Assembly: GCA_002471865.1 (NCBI GenBank) | Contig: DKQU01000095.1 | Coordinates: forward strand, 15,428 to 30,713 | DNA from: Fidelibacterota bacterium UBA7300 | GTDB taxonomy: Bacteria > Fidelibacterota > Marinisomatia > Marinisomatales > UBA2128 | DNA: 15,286 nt | Direction: 5' to 3' | Shown: piece after piece, positions 1 through 7,070 of the stretch | Numbering within the stretch: position 1 is the first letter of the stretch | Layout: every line of letters starts with the position of its first letter | Notes under the pieces: model-generated | What the model was told of the DNA's origin: nothing | Databases searched by the model: none | Seen by the model: the letters and a program-made list of their open reading frames with translations, nothing else | Made by a program: the position numbers and the translations under genes

Positions 1-1230
1 CCCCCAAAAGGTGTGGTTCTATCTCACGGAAACCTTCTTTTCACTATCCAGCAGATAGTGGATTTACTGGACTTGAATCAGGATGATCTTTCCCTGGCGT
101 ATCTTCCCATGGCACATGTAGCTGAGAGAATGGTGGGTTCACTGTTGAAATTGGGATGTGGGGCCAAAACTGCCTTTGCGGAAAGTATGGATGATATGGG
201 ATTCAACATGCGCGAAGTAGGACCTACATTCCACTTCGGGACTCCCCGTGTGTTTGAAAAGTTTCATGCAAAAGTAAATACTACCGTGGATGACGCCACC
301 TTTTTCCAAAAAAATATATACATTGCGGCGCTGGCCTTAGGACAAAGAGAAATGGACTCCCGTTTGAATGGGGGCATTTTCCCTCTGCACCAAAAGATGG
401 CTTTAAAGATAATGGATTGGTTAGTATTAAGGAAGGTGAGAGACCTGCTTGGTGGCGAGGTGAAGCTTGTCCTCTCCGGTGCGGCGCCTATCAGTTCGGA
501 AATCCTAAGATGGCTCCAGAGCGTGGGTTTGAATGTAGTGGAAGCTTACGGAATGACTGAATCATCTGCACTTATTACAGCCAACCGGCCGTGGGAAAAC
601 CGTTTGGGGTCAGTAGGGAAAGCAATCCCCAAAACCGAAATGAAAACAGCGGGAGATGGCGAGGTCTTAACACGCGGACCTCATGTTAGTCAAGGGTATT
701 ACAGGAATGAAGTGGAAACCCAGAAAACTATTGACGAGAATGGCTGGCTGCACACAGGTGACATGGGTAAAATAGATGAGGATGGTTTTCTTTGGATTAC
801 GGACCGGAAAAAAGATATTCTTATCACGGCAGCCGGGAAAAATGTGGCTCCACAGAATATAGAAAACCTGATGAAAACATCGAAGTATGTCAGCCAGTTC
901 ATGGTGTTTGGAGATCGTAGAAAGTATCTTGTTGGGCTATTAACACTTGATGAAGATGAAGTAACAAAATATGCCCGGGATCGTCAACTGATTTATTCAG
1001 ACCTCAAAGAACTATCTCAGCTTCTGGAAATCAACGATCTGATAAGTTCAGAGGTTTTGCGAATGAACGGAAAACTGGCATCCTATGAAACCGTAAAAAT
1101 GTTCCGTATTCTAGAAGAGGAGCTTTCTCAAGATGACGACGAAGTTACACCCACATTAAAAGTTAAACGGAATGTTATTGAAAAACGGTATGGTCATTTA
1201 ATTGAGGAAATGTATGGGGTGAAAAGGTAG
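1..1230 (+). CDS. Long-chain acyl-CoA synthetase (AMP-forming), 5' truncated by window edge
   Basis: Partial adenylate-forming enzyme. It would activate fatty acids with ATP to acyl-AMP and then form acyl-CoA. The frame is open from base 1, and the first residues PPKGVVLSHGN are the end of the P-loop-like A3 motif, so the N-terminal part lies outside the window; the apparent GTG start at 13 is internal. Counting from base 1, the A5 motif YGMTES is at about residue 183, the ATP-ribose-binding HTGD with its Asp at about 254, and ITDRKKDILITAAGKNVAP (A8 and hinge) at about 264-284. The segment after the hinge (GKNVAPQNIE, then VFGDRRKYLVGLLTLD) resembles the FadD15/eukaryotic ACSL-like branch rather than acetyl-CoA synthetase. 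The C-terminal lid domain is complete and ends at a TAG. A 294-base gap separates it from the pilus operon, so co-transcription is not indicated. The exact chain-length preference cannot be read from sequence. Confidence 0.93.
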   Translation, partial: PPKGVVLSHGNLLFTIQQIVDLLDLNQDDLSLAYLPMAHVAERMVGSLLKLGCGAKTAFAESMDDMGFNMREVGPTFHFGTPRVFEKFHAKVNTTVDDATFFQKNIYIAALALGQREMDSRLNGGIFPLHQKMALKIMDWLVLRKVRDLLGGEVKLVLSGAAPISSEILRWLQSVGLNVVEAYGMTESSALITANRPWENRLGSVGKAIPKTEMKTAGDGEVLTRGPHVSQGYYRNEVETQKTIDENGWLHTGDMGKIDEDGFLWITDRKKDILITAAGKNVAPQNIENLMKTSKYVSQFMVFGDRRKYLVGLLTLDEDEVTKYARDRQLIYSDLKELSQLLEINDLISSEVLRMNGKLASYETVKMFRILEEELSQDDDEVTPTLKVKRNVIEKRYGHLIEEMYGVKR

Positions 1231-1276
1231 AATATTATGCGGTATACAGGTGAAAAGAATAGATATTGTATAATCT

Positions 1277-1303
1277 CAGCCGCCACGGTGAATGTGGCTG
1301 TTT
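1277..1303 (+). terminator. Possible weak terminator after the acyl-CoA synthetase
   Basis: A hairpin can form between CAG...CCAC on the left and GTGGCTG on the right, with a 3-base bulge and a loop of about 7 bases. Only three T follow, so the U-tract is poor. The position, about 50 bases after the stop codon, suits a terminator, but the structure is imperfect. Confidence 0.3.
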
Positions 1304-1315
1304 AGGACAAAAATC

Positions 1316-1390
1316 ACACAATATTACAACGTTGTAGCACGTTATAAAACATAGCATAAGTTACTGTAAATAAAAGAGTAACACAATATT
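1316..1390 (+). repeat. Exact 10-base direct repeat ACACAATATT (two copies)
   Basis: ACACAATATT occurs at 1316-1325 and again at 1381-1390, 65 bases apart, in the A/T-rich region upstream of the pilus operon. A looser relative, ACACGGTAATATT, lies near 1453-1465. The first copy touches the palindrome at 1325-1336. The spacing is close to six helical turns, which would suit a protein binding both copies. No function is proven. Confidence 0.5.
1325..1336. promoter_or_regulatory. 12-base perfect palindrome TACAACGTTGTA, candidate operator
   Basis: TACAACGTTGTA is identical to its reverse complement over all 12 bases. The half-site ACGTTGTA recurs at 1434-1441. It lies about 190 bases before the GTG of a gene whose product starts with a winged-helix DNA-binding domain. 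Dimeric winged-helix regulators of the ArsR type bind inverted repeats, so autoregulation is a reasonable but untested reading. Confidence 0.4.
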
Positions 1391-1416
1391 CATATATATT
1401 CGCAATTACTTTTCGC

Positions 1417-1445
1417 TTGAATTTTGTTTTGTTACGTTGTAATCT
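1417..1445 (+). promoter_or_regulatory. Weak promoter-like element upstream of the pilus operon
   Basis: TTGAAT (1417-1422), a 17-base spacer and TAATCT (1440-1445) have sigma-70-like spacing. Only four of six and three of six bases match the Escherichia coli consensus, and the promoter code of this organism is unknown. The half-site ACGTTGTA at 1434-1441 overlaps the -10-like element, so a protein bound there could block polymerase. A further TTGACT at 1478-1483 has no good -10 partner. Confidence 0.22.
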
Positions 1446-1524
1446 CGCTTCAACACGGTAATATTTTGGGAAAGTGCTTGACTACATGAAAGACATCAAA
1501 ACAGTTAAAACCTTGTAAGACGAC

Positions 1525-3939
1525 GTGGAAAATTCAATACAGAATTCAATAATGACGGTTTTAGGGGGTGAGCCGTTGTCGGCGAACGATATTGCAGAGC
1601 AGATCGATTTTCCTCGACAAAAGATCTATTACCATATAAAAAAACTTGAAAAAGCTAATCTAATATTTGTGGCTGAGACGGAGATCGTCAACGGTATCAC
1701 GAAGAAGAGCTACTTGAAGGTAGAAGATGAGAGTGATGACGGTGGCGGAACTGATCAGTTAGATGATTCTGCTGAAAGTGGGATAGCAGAGGGTGATTCC
1801 GAGGAGAGAGAGCCTGCTGAGAGCGTTGAGTATGAACCCGTTTCTGAGGAGCCAACAGAAGAGAGTACAACGAGAGTCCCGAGAGAGGAAGCTCAAGTGG
1901 AAAGGCATGCTGAGGAACTCAAACCGCACCCCAGTGGAGAAAGCATCCTGGACAAACTTCTGACAAGAAGTTCAGCGGCGACTGTCAGCAGGGAAGAACC
2001 TCTGTATAAAGAGACGGCGGCGTCAGAGGAGCTGACCAAGACAATCATGTTTGATGACGTTGTATATCTGATACCGGAAGCTGATTATTCTCTTGGCGGG
2101 ATCGATTATATTGTCCGTTCGGCCCGACGAAAGGATGGGAAGAGAATTACCCTTCATGAAAAACGCTCGTTAGGAGACCATCTTGAGCGCCTCCGTATCG
2201 ACATGACCGGAGAGAGCGATGAACCCGTGGCGGATTTCACCACTGAAGAGATTCATGAGGAGAAGGAACGAGAAGAGGTACAGAAGCCCAAGGGAGTTGG
2301 CTGGGGGCTCTACCTGAAAAGAAGACTCAGCGGATACATTAATGCAGTAACGTTCGCAGAGATTGACGGGAAAGTAAAATATCTGAGGGCGTCTATCACT
2401 CAGCGGGGATTCAGAATTCTTGATCAGGAAATATATCACCTTCCGATGAAGATCGATGGTGAGCCCATTGTCGACCTCCCCTCTCTGGTACAATATGTTT
2501 ATCGGAATAAGATCAAGAAAAAGAACTGGCAGAAACTATATCTCGCCTATTACAGCAACAGGTATTCCTTTAACATGGATCCTCTGAGAACCCCAGATTT
2601 GAAAGGAAAAGAGTTAGACGGGTTCATCAAGACGAGTATGTGTAAGCGGTTTTCTGTTGAGCCAGAGAGTGCAATTGTTAACTGGATAGAGTATAAGAGC
2701 AGAGCTGATGACCCTCAGAGGTATTTCATCGCATCGGTGGGTGACAGATCACCTATCGAGGAAGATTACAGAAAGCTCGTTGCGGCGAAGATTCAGCCCC
2801 GGTTCACCACTTCCATAGCCAAGATTCAGTTTGATCTGTACAGATATAACTTTCCGGAAAACCATGGGGACATCATCCTCGTCTACATCGGCACGCATCG
2901 GACGTCTATCACAATCATTAATGATTGGGAAATCAAGGACTCAAGGAGATCGATCGTGAGTGCAGATGATTTTGTGGACAGTCCCGTCCATGAAAGTGGC
3001 GCTGAGGGATCAGAGTTATCAAGCATAAGCGGGCTTGAAGTGGGTGATGCAAGACTAAAGGGCATGGTTTCGGCGCTTCGGTCACTGGATGTGCGCAATG
3101 ACAAGAAAGCACGGGCGGTTTTTGAGAAACTGGAATCAGAGATCTATGCCACCATCAAGTATTTCAAGCATGAAGGTCACTACCTGAGCAAACATATTCT
3201 CGTCAGCGGCATCGGAACGAACCTTCCCAACATTGAGGAATACATCTCGGAGGACTTTGAAAAAACAGTATCAAAACTTGTTTTACCGGAGACGGTACAG
3301 TATGCAGATGATGCCCTAAAGATCGAGGAAGAAGATTTTTCTGTAAACATAGGGCTTCTTCTTGATCCCAAGGACAGACTGAATCTGCTGCCCGACGAAC
3401 AGCGAAGTAACTCCAGATTCATTTATCCACTCAATTTAGGGAAGATTGCAGCCGCCATCCTGATACTGCTCGGCTCTTTTGTCTCAATTAACAGCTACTT
3501 CGAAGCAATACGGCTTGAGAGTGAGCTAAAAAGTCACCAGTTGGAACTCTCCACCCTTGTCAAACAGAACAGCTTGTTCTATGACATTTCGTACAAACTT
3601 GCTGTAACCGAACTGATCCATGGAACGAAGGCATACGATCAGTATCTCAGCAAGAAGGTGTTTCAGGTTCTGAAATTCCTAACGTCAGCGCTCCCGGAAG
3701 CCGTCCTGTTTGATCGTTTGGTTTTTTCGAAGGGAGAGGACGGCAAGACACCGGTACTCACACTTACAGGGCGAATTTCCTCCTCCGGCGCTGAATCAAA
3801 TATCGTTCTGAACAAGATGATGTTCAACCTGAGAGATTACGAGATGCTCAAACAGGTAACCCTTAGAGATAGAAATCAAAACACGGATGGGAGCGGGGAG
3901 AGCGGAACAGTAAACTTTACGGTGGATCTGAATCTGTGA
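1525..3939 (+). CDS. Winged-helix + PilM/GspL-like actin fold + transmembrane + PilN-like fusion protein
   Basis: An 804-residue protein heading the pilus operon, and probably its inner-membrane scaffold. Residues 1-65 form an ArsR/MarR-type winged helix, with helix 2 at about 19-27, a recognition helix PRQKIYYHIKKLEKANLI at 30-47 and a wing to 65. A Glu-rich, probably disordered linker covers about 66-150. Residues about 260-600 look like a degenerate PilM/GspL actin-like domain: DIILVYIGTHRTSITII at 449-465 aligns with the PilM phosphate-2 strand but has Tyr where PilM has Asp, and HILVSGIGTNLPNIEEY at 557-573 resembles the PilM glycine loop. A single membrane helix at about 641-659 precedes a coiled coil and a PilN-like periplasmic domain. 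Canonical PilM and PilN are separate proteins, and joining them gives the GspL layout. The GTG at 1525 is the first start after an in-frame TAA at 1516; an ATG at 1552 is an alternative. It overlaps the next gene by 4 bases. Winged-helix and membrane calls are firm; the actin-fold call is inference. Confidence 0.8.
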   Translation: MENSIQNSIMTVLGGEPLSANDIAEQIDFPRQKIYYHIKKLEKANLIFVAETEIVNGITKKSYLKVEDESDDGGGTDQLDDSAESGIAEGDSEEREPAESVEYEPVSEEPTEESTTRVPREEAQVERHAEELKPHPSGESILDKLLTRSSAATVSREEPLYKETAASEELTKTIMFDDVVYLIPEADYSLGGIDYIVRSARRKDGKRITLHEKRSLGDHLERLRIDMTGESDEPVADFTTEEIHEEKEREEVQKPKGVGWGLYLKRRLSGYINAVTFAEIDGKVKYLRASITQRGFRILDQEIYHLPMKIDGEPIVDLPSLVQYVYRNKIKKKNWQKLYLAYYSNRYSFNMDPLRTPDLKGKELDGFIKTSMCKRFSVEPESAIVNWIEYKSRADDPQRYFIASVGDRSPIEEDYRKLVAAKIQPRFTTSIAKIQFDLYRYNFPENHGDIILVYIGTHRTSITIINDWEIKDSRRSIVSADDFVDSPVHESGAEGSELSSISGLEVGDARLKGMVSALRSLDVRNDKKARAVFEKLESEIYATIKYFKHEGHYLSKHILVSGIGTNLPNIEEYISEDFEKTVSKLVLPETVQYADDALKIEEEDFSVNIGLLLDPKDRLNLLPDEQRSNSRFIYPLNLGKIAAAILILLGSFVSINSYFEAIRLESELKSHQLELSTLVKQNSLFYDISYKLAVTELIHGTKAYDQYLSKKVFQVLKFLTSALPEAVLFDRLVFSKGEDGKTPVLTLTGRISSSGAESNIVLNKMMFNLRDYEMLKQVTLRDRNQNTDGSGESGTVNFTVDLNL

Positions 3940-4499
3940 AACCGGTCAATTACAGGAACAGCTTCTTCATGCTGCTGGGGCTTGTGTCGGTAGCAGTGTT
4001 AGGGTTGCTCTATTTCAACGTTTCAACACTCGCGGAGAACAGTAGTCGCAAGGGAGAAATCGAGAAGCTCCAGTTAGAAATAGAAGACGCAAACGCGAAG
4101 TTGGAAGATATCGCTCCGCTCATCACGAGCTATAAAGATAAGACAGCGGCACTTTCATCTCTCGCTACGGTGTTCAACAGCGAGATTGATTACCTTGCTT
4201 CGCTGGAAATACTGAACAGACTCTCAAAGAAGTATCAGATAAGTATTGATGAGATTCTACCGCGGCTTGAGAATACGCTTCCGGCGGTGCAAGGTGAGTT
4301 GACTGATCCAGAATACACAGTGGAGCGTTACGCACTCGACCTGAGAGTGACGGGGCGATTCCTGAATATAGGGCAGATGCTCGACGATCTTGAGGAGAAC
4401 GATTTTGCCATCAGAAGCCTTGAGATTAACACGGGAGTTAACGGATCCAACGTGTATGCGGTTATGGGCCTGTATTCCTATCGGCTAGTAGCAAAATGA
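3936..4499 (+). CDS. pilO: PilO/GspM-like inner-membrane pilus assembly protein
   Basis: A 187-residue bitopic protein with the PilO architecture. A short cytoplasmic N-terminus is followed by a membrane helix at about residues 10-27, a coiled coil at about 32-65 and a periplasmic ferredoxin-like domain at about 75-187. The stretch RYALDLRVTGRFLNIGQML and the following DLEENDFAIRSLEI match the typical PilO pattern of strand, 'G-x-F/Y-x-x-I-G-x-x-L', helix and strand. PilO pairs with PilN in the alignment subcomplex that couples the platform to the secretin. It starts with GTG inside the stop of the preceding gene (GTGA overlap) and ends in an ATGA overlap with the next, implying translational coupling. 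Sequence identity to known PilO proteins is expected to be low, so the call rests on architecture, motif and position. Confidence 0.82.
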   Translation: MKPVNYRNSFFMLLGLVSVAVLGLLYFNVSTLAENSSRKGEIEKLQLEIEDANAKLEDIAPLITSYKDKTAALSSLATVFNSEIDYLASLEILNRLSKKYQISIDEILPRLENTLPAVQGELTDPEYTVERYALDLRVTGRFLNIGQMLDDLEENDFAIRSLEINTGVNGSNVYAVMGLYSYRLVAK

Positions 4500-5050
4500 A
4501 CAGGGAGAAGATTATGTTGGGCGTGCTGGGGGTTTTGGCAGTTTATGCAGTTCTTCACTATACCGTTCTGAACGCGCCTCCTGGCGATGCGCCGCAAGCC
4601 ACTGTGGATCCAACGCAGGACCCCATGATGAAGATTATTGCTGTGAGAGGAGCCATTCCGAAGATCCCGACGGAAGCTGTCGAAGAGAAGTACGAATGGG
4701 GCAAAGACTTGTTCGCCACCACCATGACTATCGAGGAGGCAGAATTGCCTGAGCAACGATTTCACCTGACCGGGATAGCTTTTTCTAATTCCGCCATCAT
4801 AAACGGTGAGCCTGTCAGGATCGGCGACACCTTTGAGGGCTACGAAATCATTGAAATCACGCAGAACCGGGTAATTCTGTATGGCAATCGAGAGAGTTTA
4901 ATACTGACGCTAGAAAATGGCGGAGCCGATGATGGTTCACTGAGGGAATTTAGCGAAGTATTCAGGGCAGCGCGGAATAATGGTCTTGAGACTTTCGAAT
5001 TCAGGGGTCGGCTCTATAACACCCGCCTCAACAGGGAATCCGAGAGATAA
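4496..5050 (+). CDS. PilP/GspC-like periplasmic linker with HR domain
   Basis: A 184-residue protein with a membrane anchor at about residues 5-22 (KIMLGVLGVLAVYAVLHYT), a Pro-rich linker and a small beta domain at about 88-141. The domain begins FHLTGIAFSNSAIINGEPVR, followed by GDTFEGYEIIEITQNRVILYG. That is the HR-domain pattern of PilP and GspC, which contacts the N-terminal domain of the secretin and links it to the inner-membrane complex. Classical PilP is a lipoprotein, but no lipobox Cys is present here. The uncleaved helix makes it look more like GspC, in keeping with the GspL-like fusion upstream. A charged tail at about 150-184 has no recognised domain. The ATG overlaps the previous stop (ATGA), and the gene ends 13 bases before the secretin start. 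Confidence 0.8.
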   Translation: MNREKIMLGVLGVLAVYAVLHYTVLNAPPGDAPQATVDPTQDPMMKIIAVRGAIPKIPTEAVEEKYEWGKDLFATTMTIEEAELPEQRFHLTGIAFSNSAIINGEPVRIGDTFEGYEIIEITQNRVILYGNRESLILTLENGGADDGSLREFSEVFRAARNNGLETFEFRGRLYNTRLNRESER

Positions 5051-5063
5051 TGAGGGCGCTAAT

Positions 5064-6653
5064 ATGAAACTTACCAGGGGCATTCTATTGATATTTTTAC
5101 TAGCAAGTGACGTCTTCGGCGAATCTGTGAATCTGCTGGATATCACCCAGAAAGATTCCGTCGATAAGCACTACCTGACATTGACATTTGATGGTGTCCC
5201 CGAGTATGTCACGTCGCAAACTTATGAACCGCCGTCTTTCGGCGTGAAGTTGATGAACGCCATGTGGGATAAGGGGAATTTTTCGAAGTGGATCCAGGCC
5301 CGGCCGGCGGTGAAGTATTCGTTGCGAACGAGTAGCGGCTTTGCCGGGAATGAGATTATTGATATCGATATATCGCTGACTCAAGCTGTGCCTGTGAAAG
5401 TCAAGGTAATCAACGACAAGGCGCTGGTGCTGTCATGGGACAAACCGAATGATTTAACCGACGATGCCCTTCTCTCCACGGATGAGACAGTTTTAACCCA
5501 GAAAGTGTCGCTCAACTTCAGAGCGGCGGCACTATTTGATGTTGTGCGGCTGTTGACGGAGGCGAATGATCTCAATCTGATTCTGGGCGACGATATTGGG
5601 AATGCCGGCGAGGTGACGATGGCGCTTACCAATGTACCTCTGCAGGCGGCGCTTGACGCCATCCTTAAAATCAACGGCTACGAATGGTTCATGAGGGACG
5701 GTATCATTATTGTTAAAGGGATTGGGAGGAGTTTCATTGGTGAGCTGGAGTCTAAGATATTCGAACTGAATTATGCGGACGGCGCTATAGTGCAGGCGGC
5801 CTTGGCGGGTGTTTTGACAGATAAAGGGACCGCCACAGCCCTCGCTTCCAGGCCTGGTGGAAACAATGATCTGTTGCTGGTGGTCGACCGCATCGCCACA
5901 TTTCCCCAAATTGAGAAAGTGATCGGTCAGCTCGATCGACGACAACCTCAGATAAATATCGCCATCAAGTTCATGGAGACCACCCTCAAGGAAGAGGAGC
6001 GTCTCGGGATCGACTGGACGCTGAGGCTTGAATCGTTGGGGCCTGTTCCAGCGGATACAACGTTACAGGCACTACAGTTGATTGATTTGGCAGGTGATTT
6101 CTCAGGGTTCAACGCCGTTCAGCTTACTACACCGATGTTGAGTGCTCTGATGCAGATTCTCGTCGCCGACAACACCTCAAAGCTTCTTCAAGAGCCGAAT
6201 ATAACGACGTTTAATAATCAGATGGCTACCATCTCGGTGGGGACAAACATCCCCATTCTCGTCCCACAGGGAGAGGGGAGCGTCTTCGGTACCAACCCTT
6301 ATACCTTTGAGAATCAGAGTGTCAACATATCCATGGACGTGACACCGCGGATCAACAATGCTGATTTCATCGCCCTGAATATTGTCGCTTCCGTCGAGGC
6401 GATTATCGGTTACGTGGGACCCGATGCTGACAGGCCTGTTGTATCTTCACGGAATATGAACACCACCGTCATGGTGAAAAACGGTTCGTCCCTCCTGATC
6501 GGTGGCCTGATTTTTGAGGACAGCAGTCTTGCTGTCAATAAAGTGCCGATACTCGGTGATCTTCCCCTGCTAAAAAAGATTTTTTCCAGCACGGTAGAGA
6601 AGAAGGAGCAGCGAGAATTGCTTATATTTATTACGCCATCCATCGTTTATTAG
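5064..6653 (+). CDS. pilQ: PilQ/GspD-family secretin (outer-membrane pilus channel)
   Basis: A 529-residue outer-membrane secretin through which the fibre is extruded. The reading frame is open further upstream, but the ATG at 5064 is chosen. It follows a GAGGG-type ribosome binding site in TGAGGGCG (5051-5058) and gives a clean signal peptide, MKLTRGILLIFLLASDVFG, with cleavage near residue 20. A weak AMIN-like region at about 22-135 is followed by an STN/N0 domain at about 147-218 (KVSLNFRAAALFDVVRLLTE). One N1-type domain lies at about 225-295. The secretin barrel runs to the end, with NTSKLLQEPNITTFNNQMA, VNISMDVTPRINNADFIAL and the signature VPILGDLPLLKKIF near the C-terminus. The STN and probable AMIN domains and the single N1 repeat fit type IV pilus PilQ better than type II GspD. 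No pilotin-binding extension is obvious. Confidence 0.95.
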   Translation: MKLTRGILLIFLLASDVFGESVNLLDITQKDSVDKHYLTLTFDGVPEYVTSQTYEPPSFGVKLMNAMWDKGNFSKWIQARPAVKYSLRTSSGFAGNEIIDIDISLTQAVPVKVKVINDKALVLSWDKPNDLTDDALLSTDETVLTQKVSLNFRAAALFDVVRLLTEANDLNLILGDDIGNAGEVTMALTNVPLQAALDAILKINGYEWFMRDGIIIVKGIGRSFIGELESKIFELNYADGAIVQAALAGVLTDKGTATALASRPGGNNDLLLVVDRIATFPQIEKVIGQLDRRQPQINIAIKFMETTLKEEERLGIDWTLRLESLGPVPADTTLQALQLIDLAGDFSGFNAVQLTTPMLSALMQILVADNTSKLLQEPNITTFNNQMATISVGTNIPILVPQGEGSVFGTNPYTFENQSVNISMDVTPRINNADFIALNIVASVEAIIGYVGPDADRPVVSSRNMNTTVMVKNGSSLLIGGLIFEDSSLAVNKVPILGDLPLLKKIFSSTVEKKEQRELLIFITPSIVY

Positions 6654-6665
6654 TTTGGGAGATTT

Positions 6666-7070
6666 ATGGAAATAAACAACAAGATTCTGATTGCCGCGGA
6701 TAACGAGGAGTTCTATACTCCGTGTATCAGCTATTTCGAAGGGTTGGGTATCACCGTTATTCACGAAGATGACGGCCTCGCTGCGTTGAACGCTGTAAAG
6801 GCGGATACCTTTGAATTCATCATCGCTGAGATAGAACTGGCTTATCTGAAGGGGACACACCTCTGTAAAATTATTAAGAGCGACAGCCGCTTTCGGCATA
6901 TCCCCGTCATATTGGTTATGGAAAAAGAAGATTCTCGACAGATGCTTAATACCCGCCGTGTGGGTGCCGATTATTCTGCAGCAATCCCTGTGGATCTGGA
7001 CGTGCTGAAGGATAACGTAATCAATCTACTGTACAACCAGAGGGAGAAGGGAGCAGCTAATGCCACTTAG
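6666..7070 (+). CDS. Degenerate CheY-like receiver domain protein (probably not phosphorylated)
   Basis: A 134-residue stand-alone receiver fold between the secretin and the assembly ATPase. The CheY pattern is clear: strand 1 KILIAADNEEF at 6-16, strand 3 FEFIIAEIELAYLKG at 49-63, then HIPVILVMEKED and GADYSAAIPVDLDVL. The functional residues have changed. The phospho-acceptor Asp is Glu55 (GAG) in AEIEL. The Thr/Ser after strand 4 is a hydrophobic residue. The conserved Lys before the cis-Pro is Ile in AAIPVD. Asp-to-Glu replacements can mimic constitutive phosphorylation in some regulators, but losing the other two residues favours a phosphorylation-independent protein-interaction module. 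It has a GGGAG ribosome binding site near 6658 and overlaps pilB by 11 bases, so it is likely made with PilB and may bind it or another pilus protein. No partner can be named from sequence. Confidence 0.85.
   Translation: MEINNKILIAADNEEFYTPCISYFEGLGITVIHEDDGLAALNAVKADTFEFIIAEIELAYLKGTHLCKIIKSDSRFRHIPVILVMEKEDSRQMLNTRRVGADYSAAIPVDLDVLKDNVINLLYNQREKGAANAT

Noticed and set aside
4980..5063. Upstream extension of the secretin frame
   Set aside because: The longer start would overlap the PilP-like gene by 71 bases and place 28 hydrophilic residues before a clear signal peptide. ATG 5064 has a good ribosome binding site.
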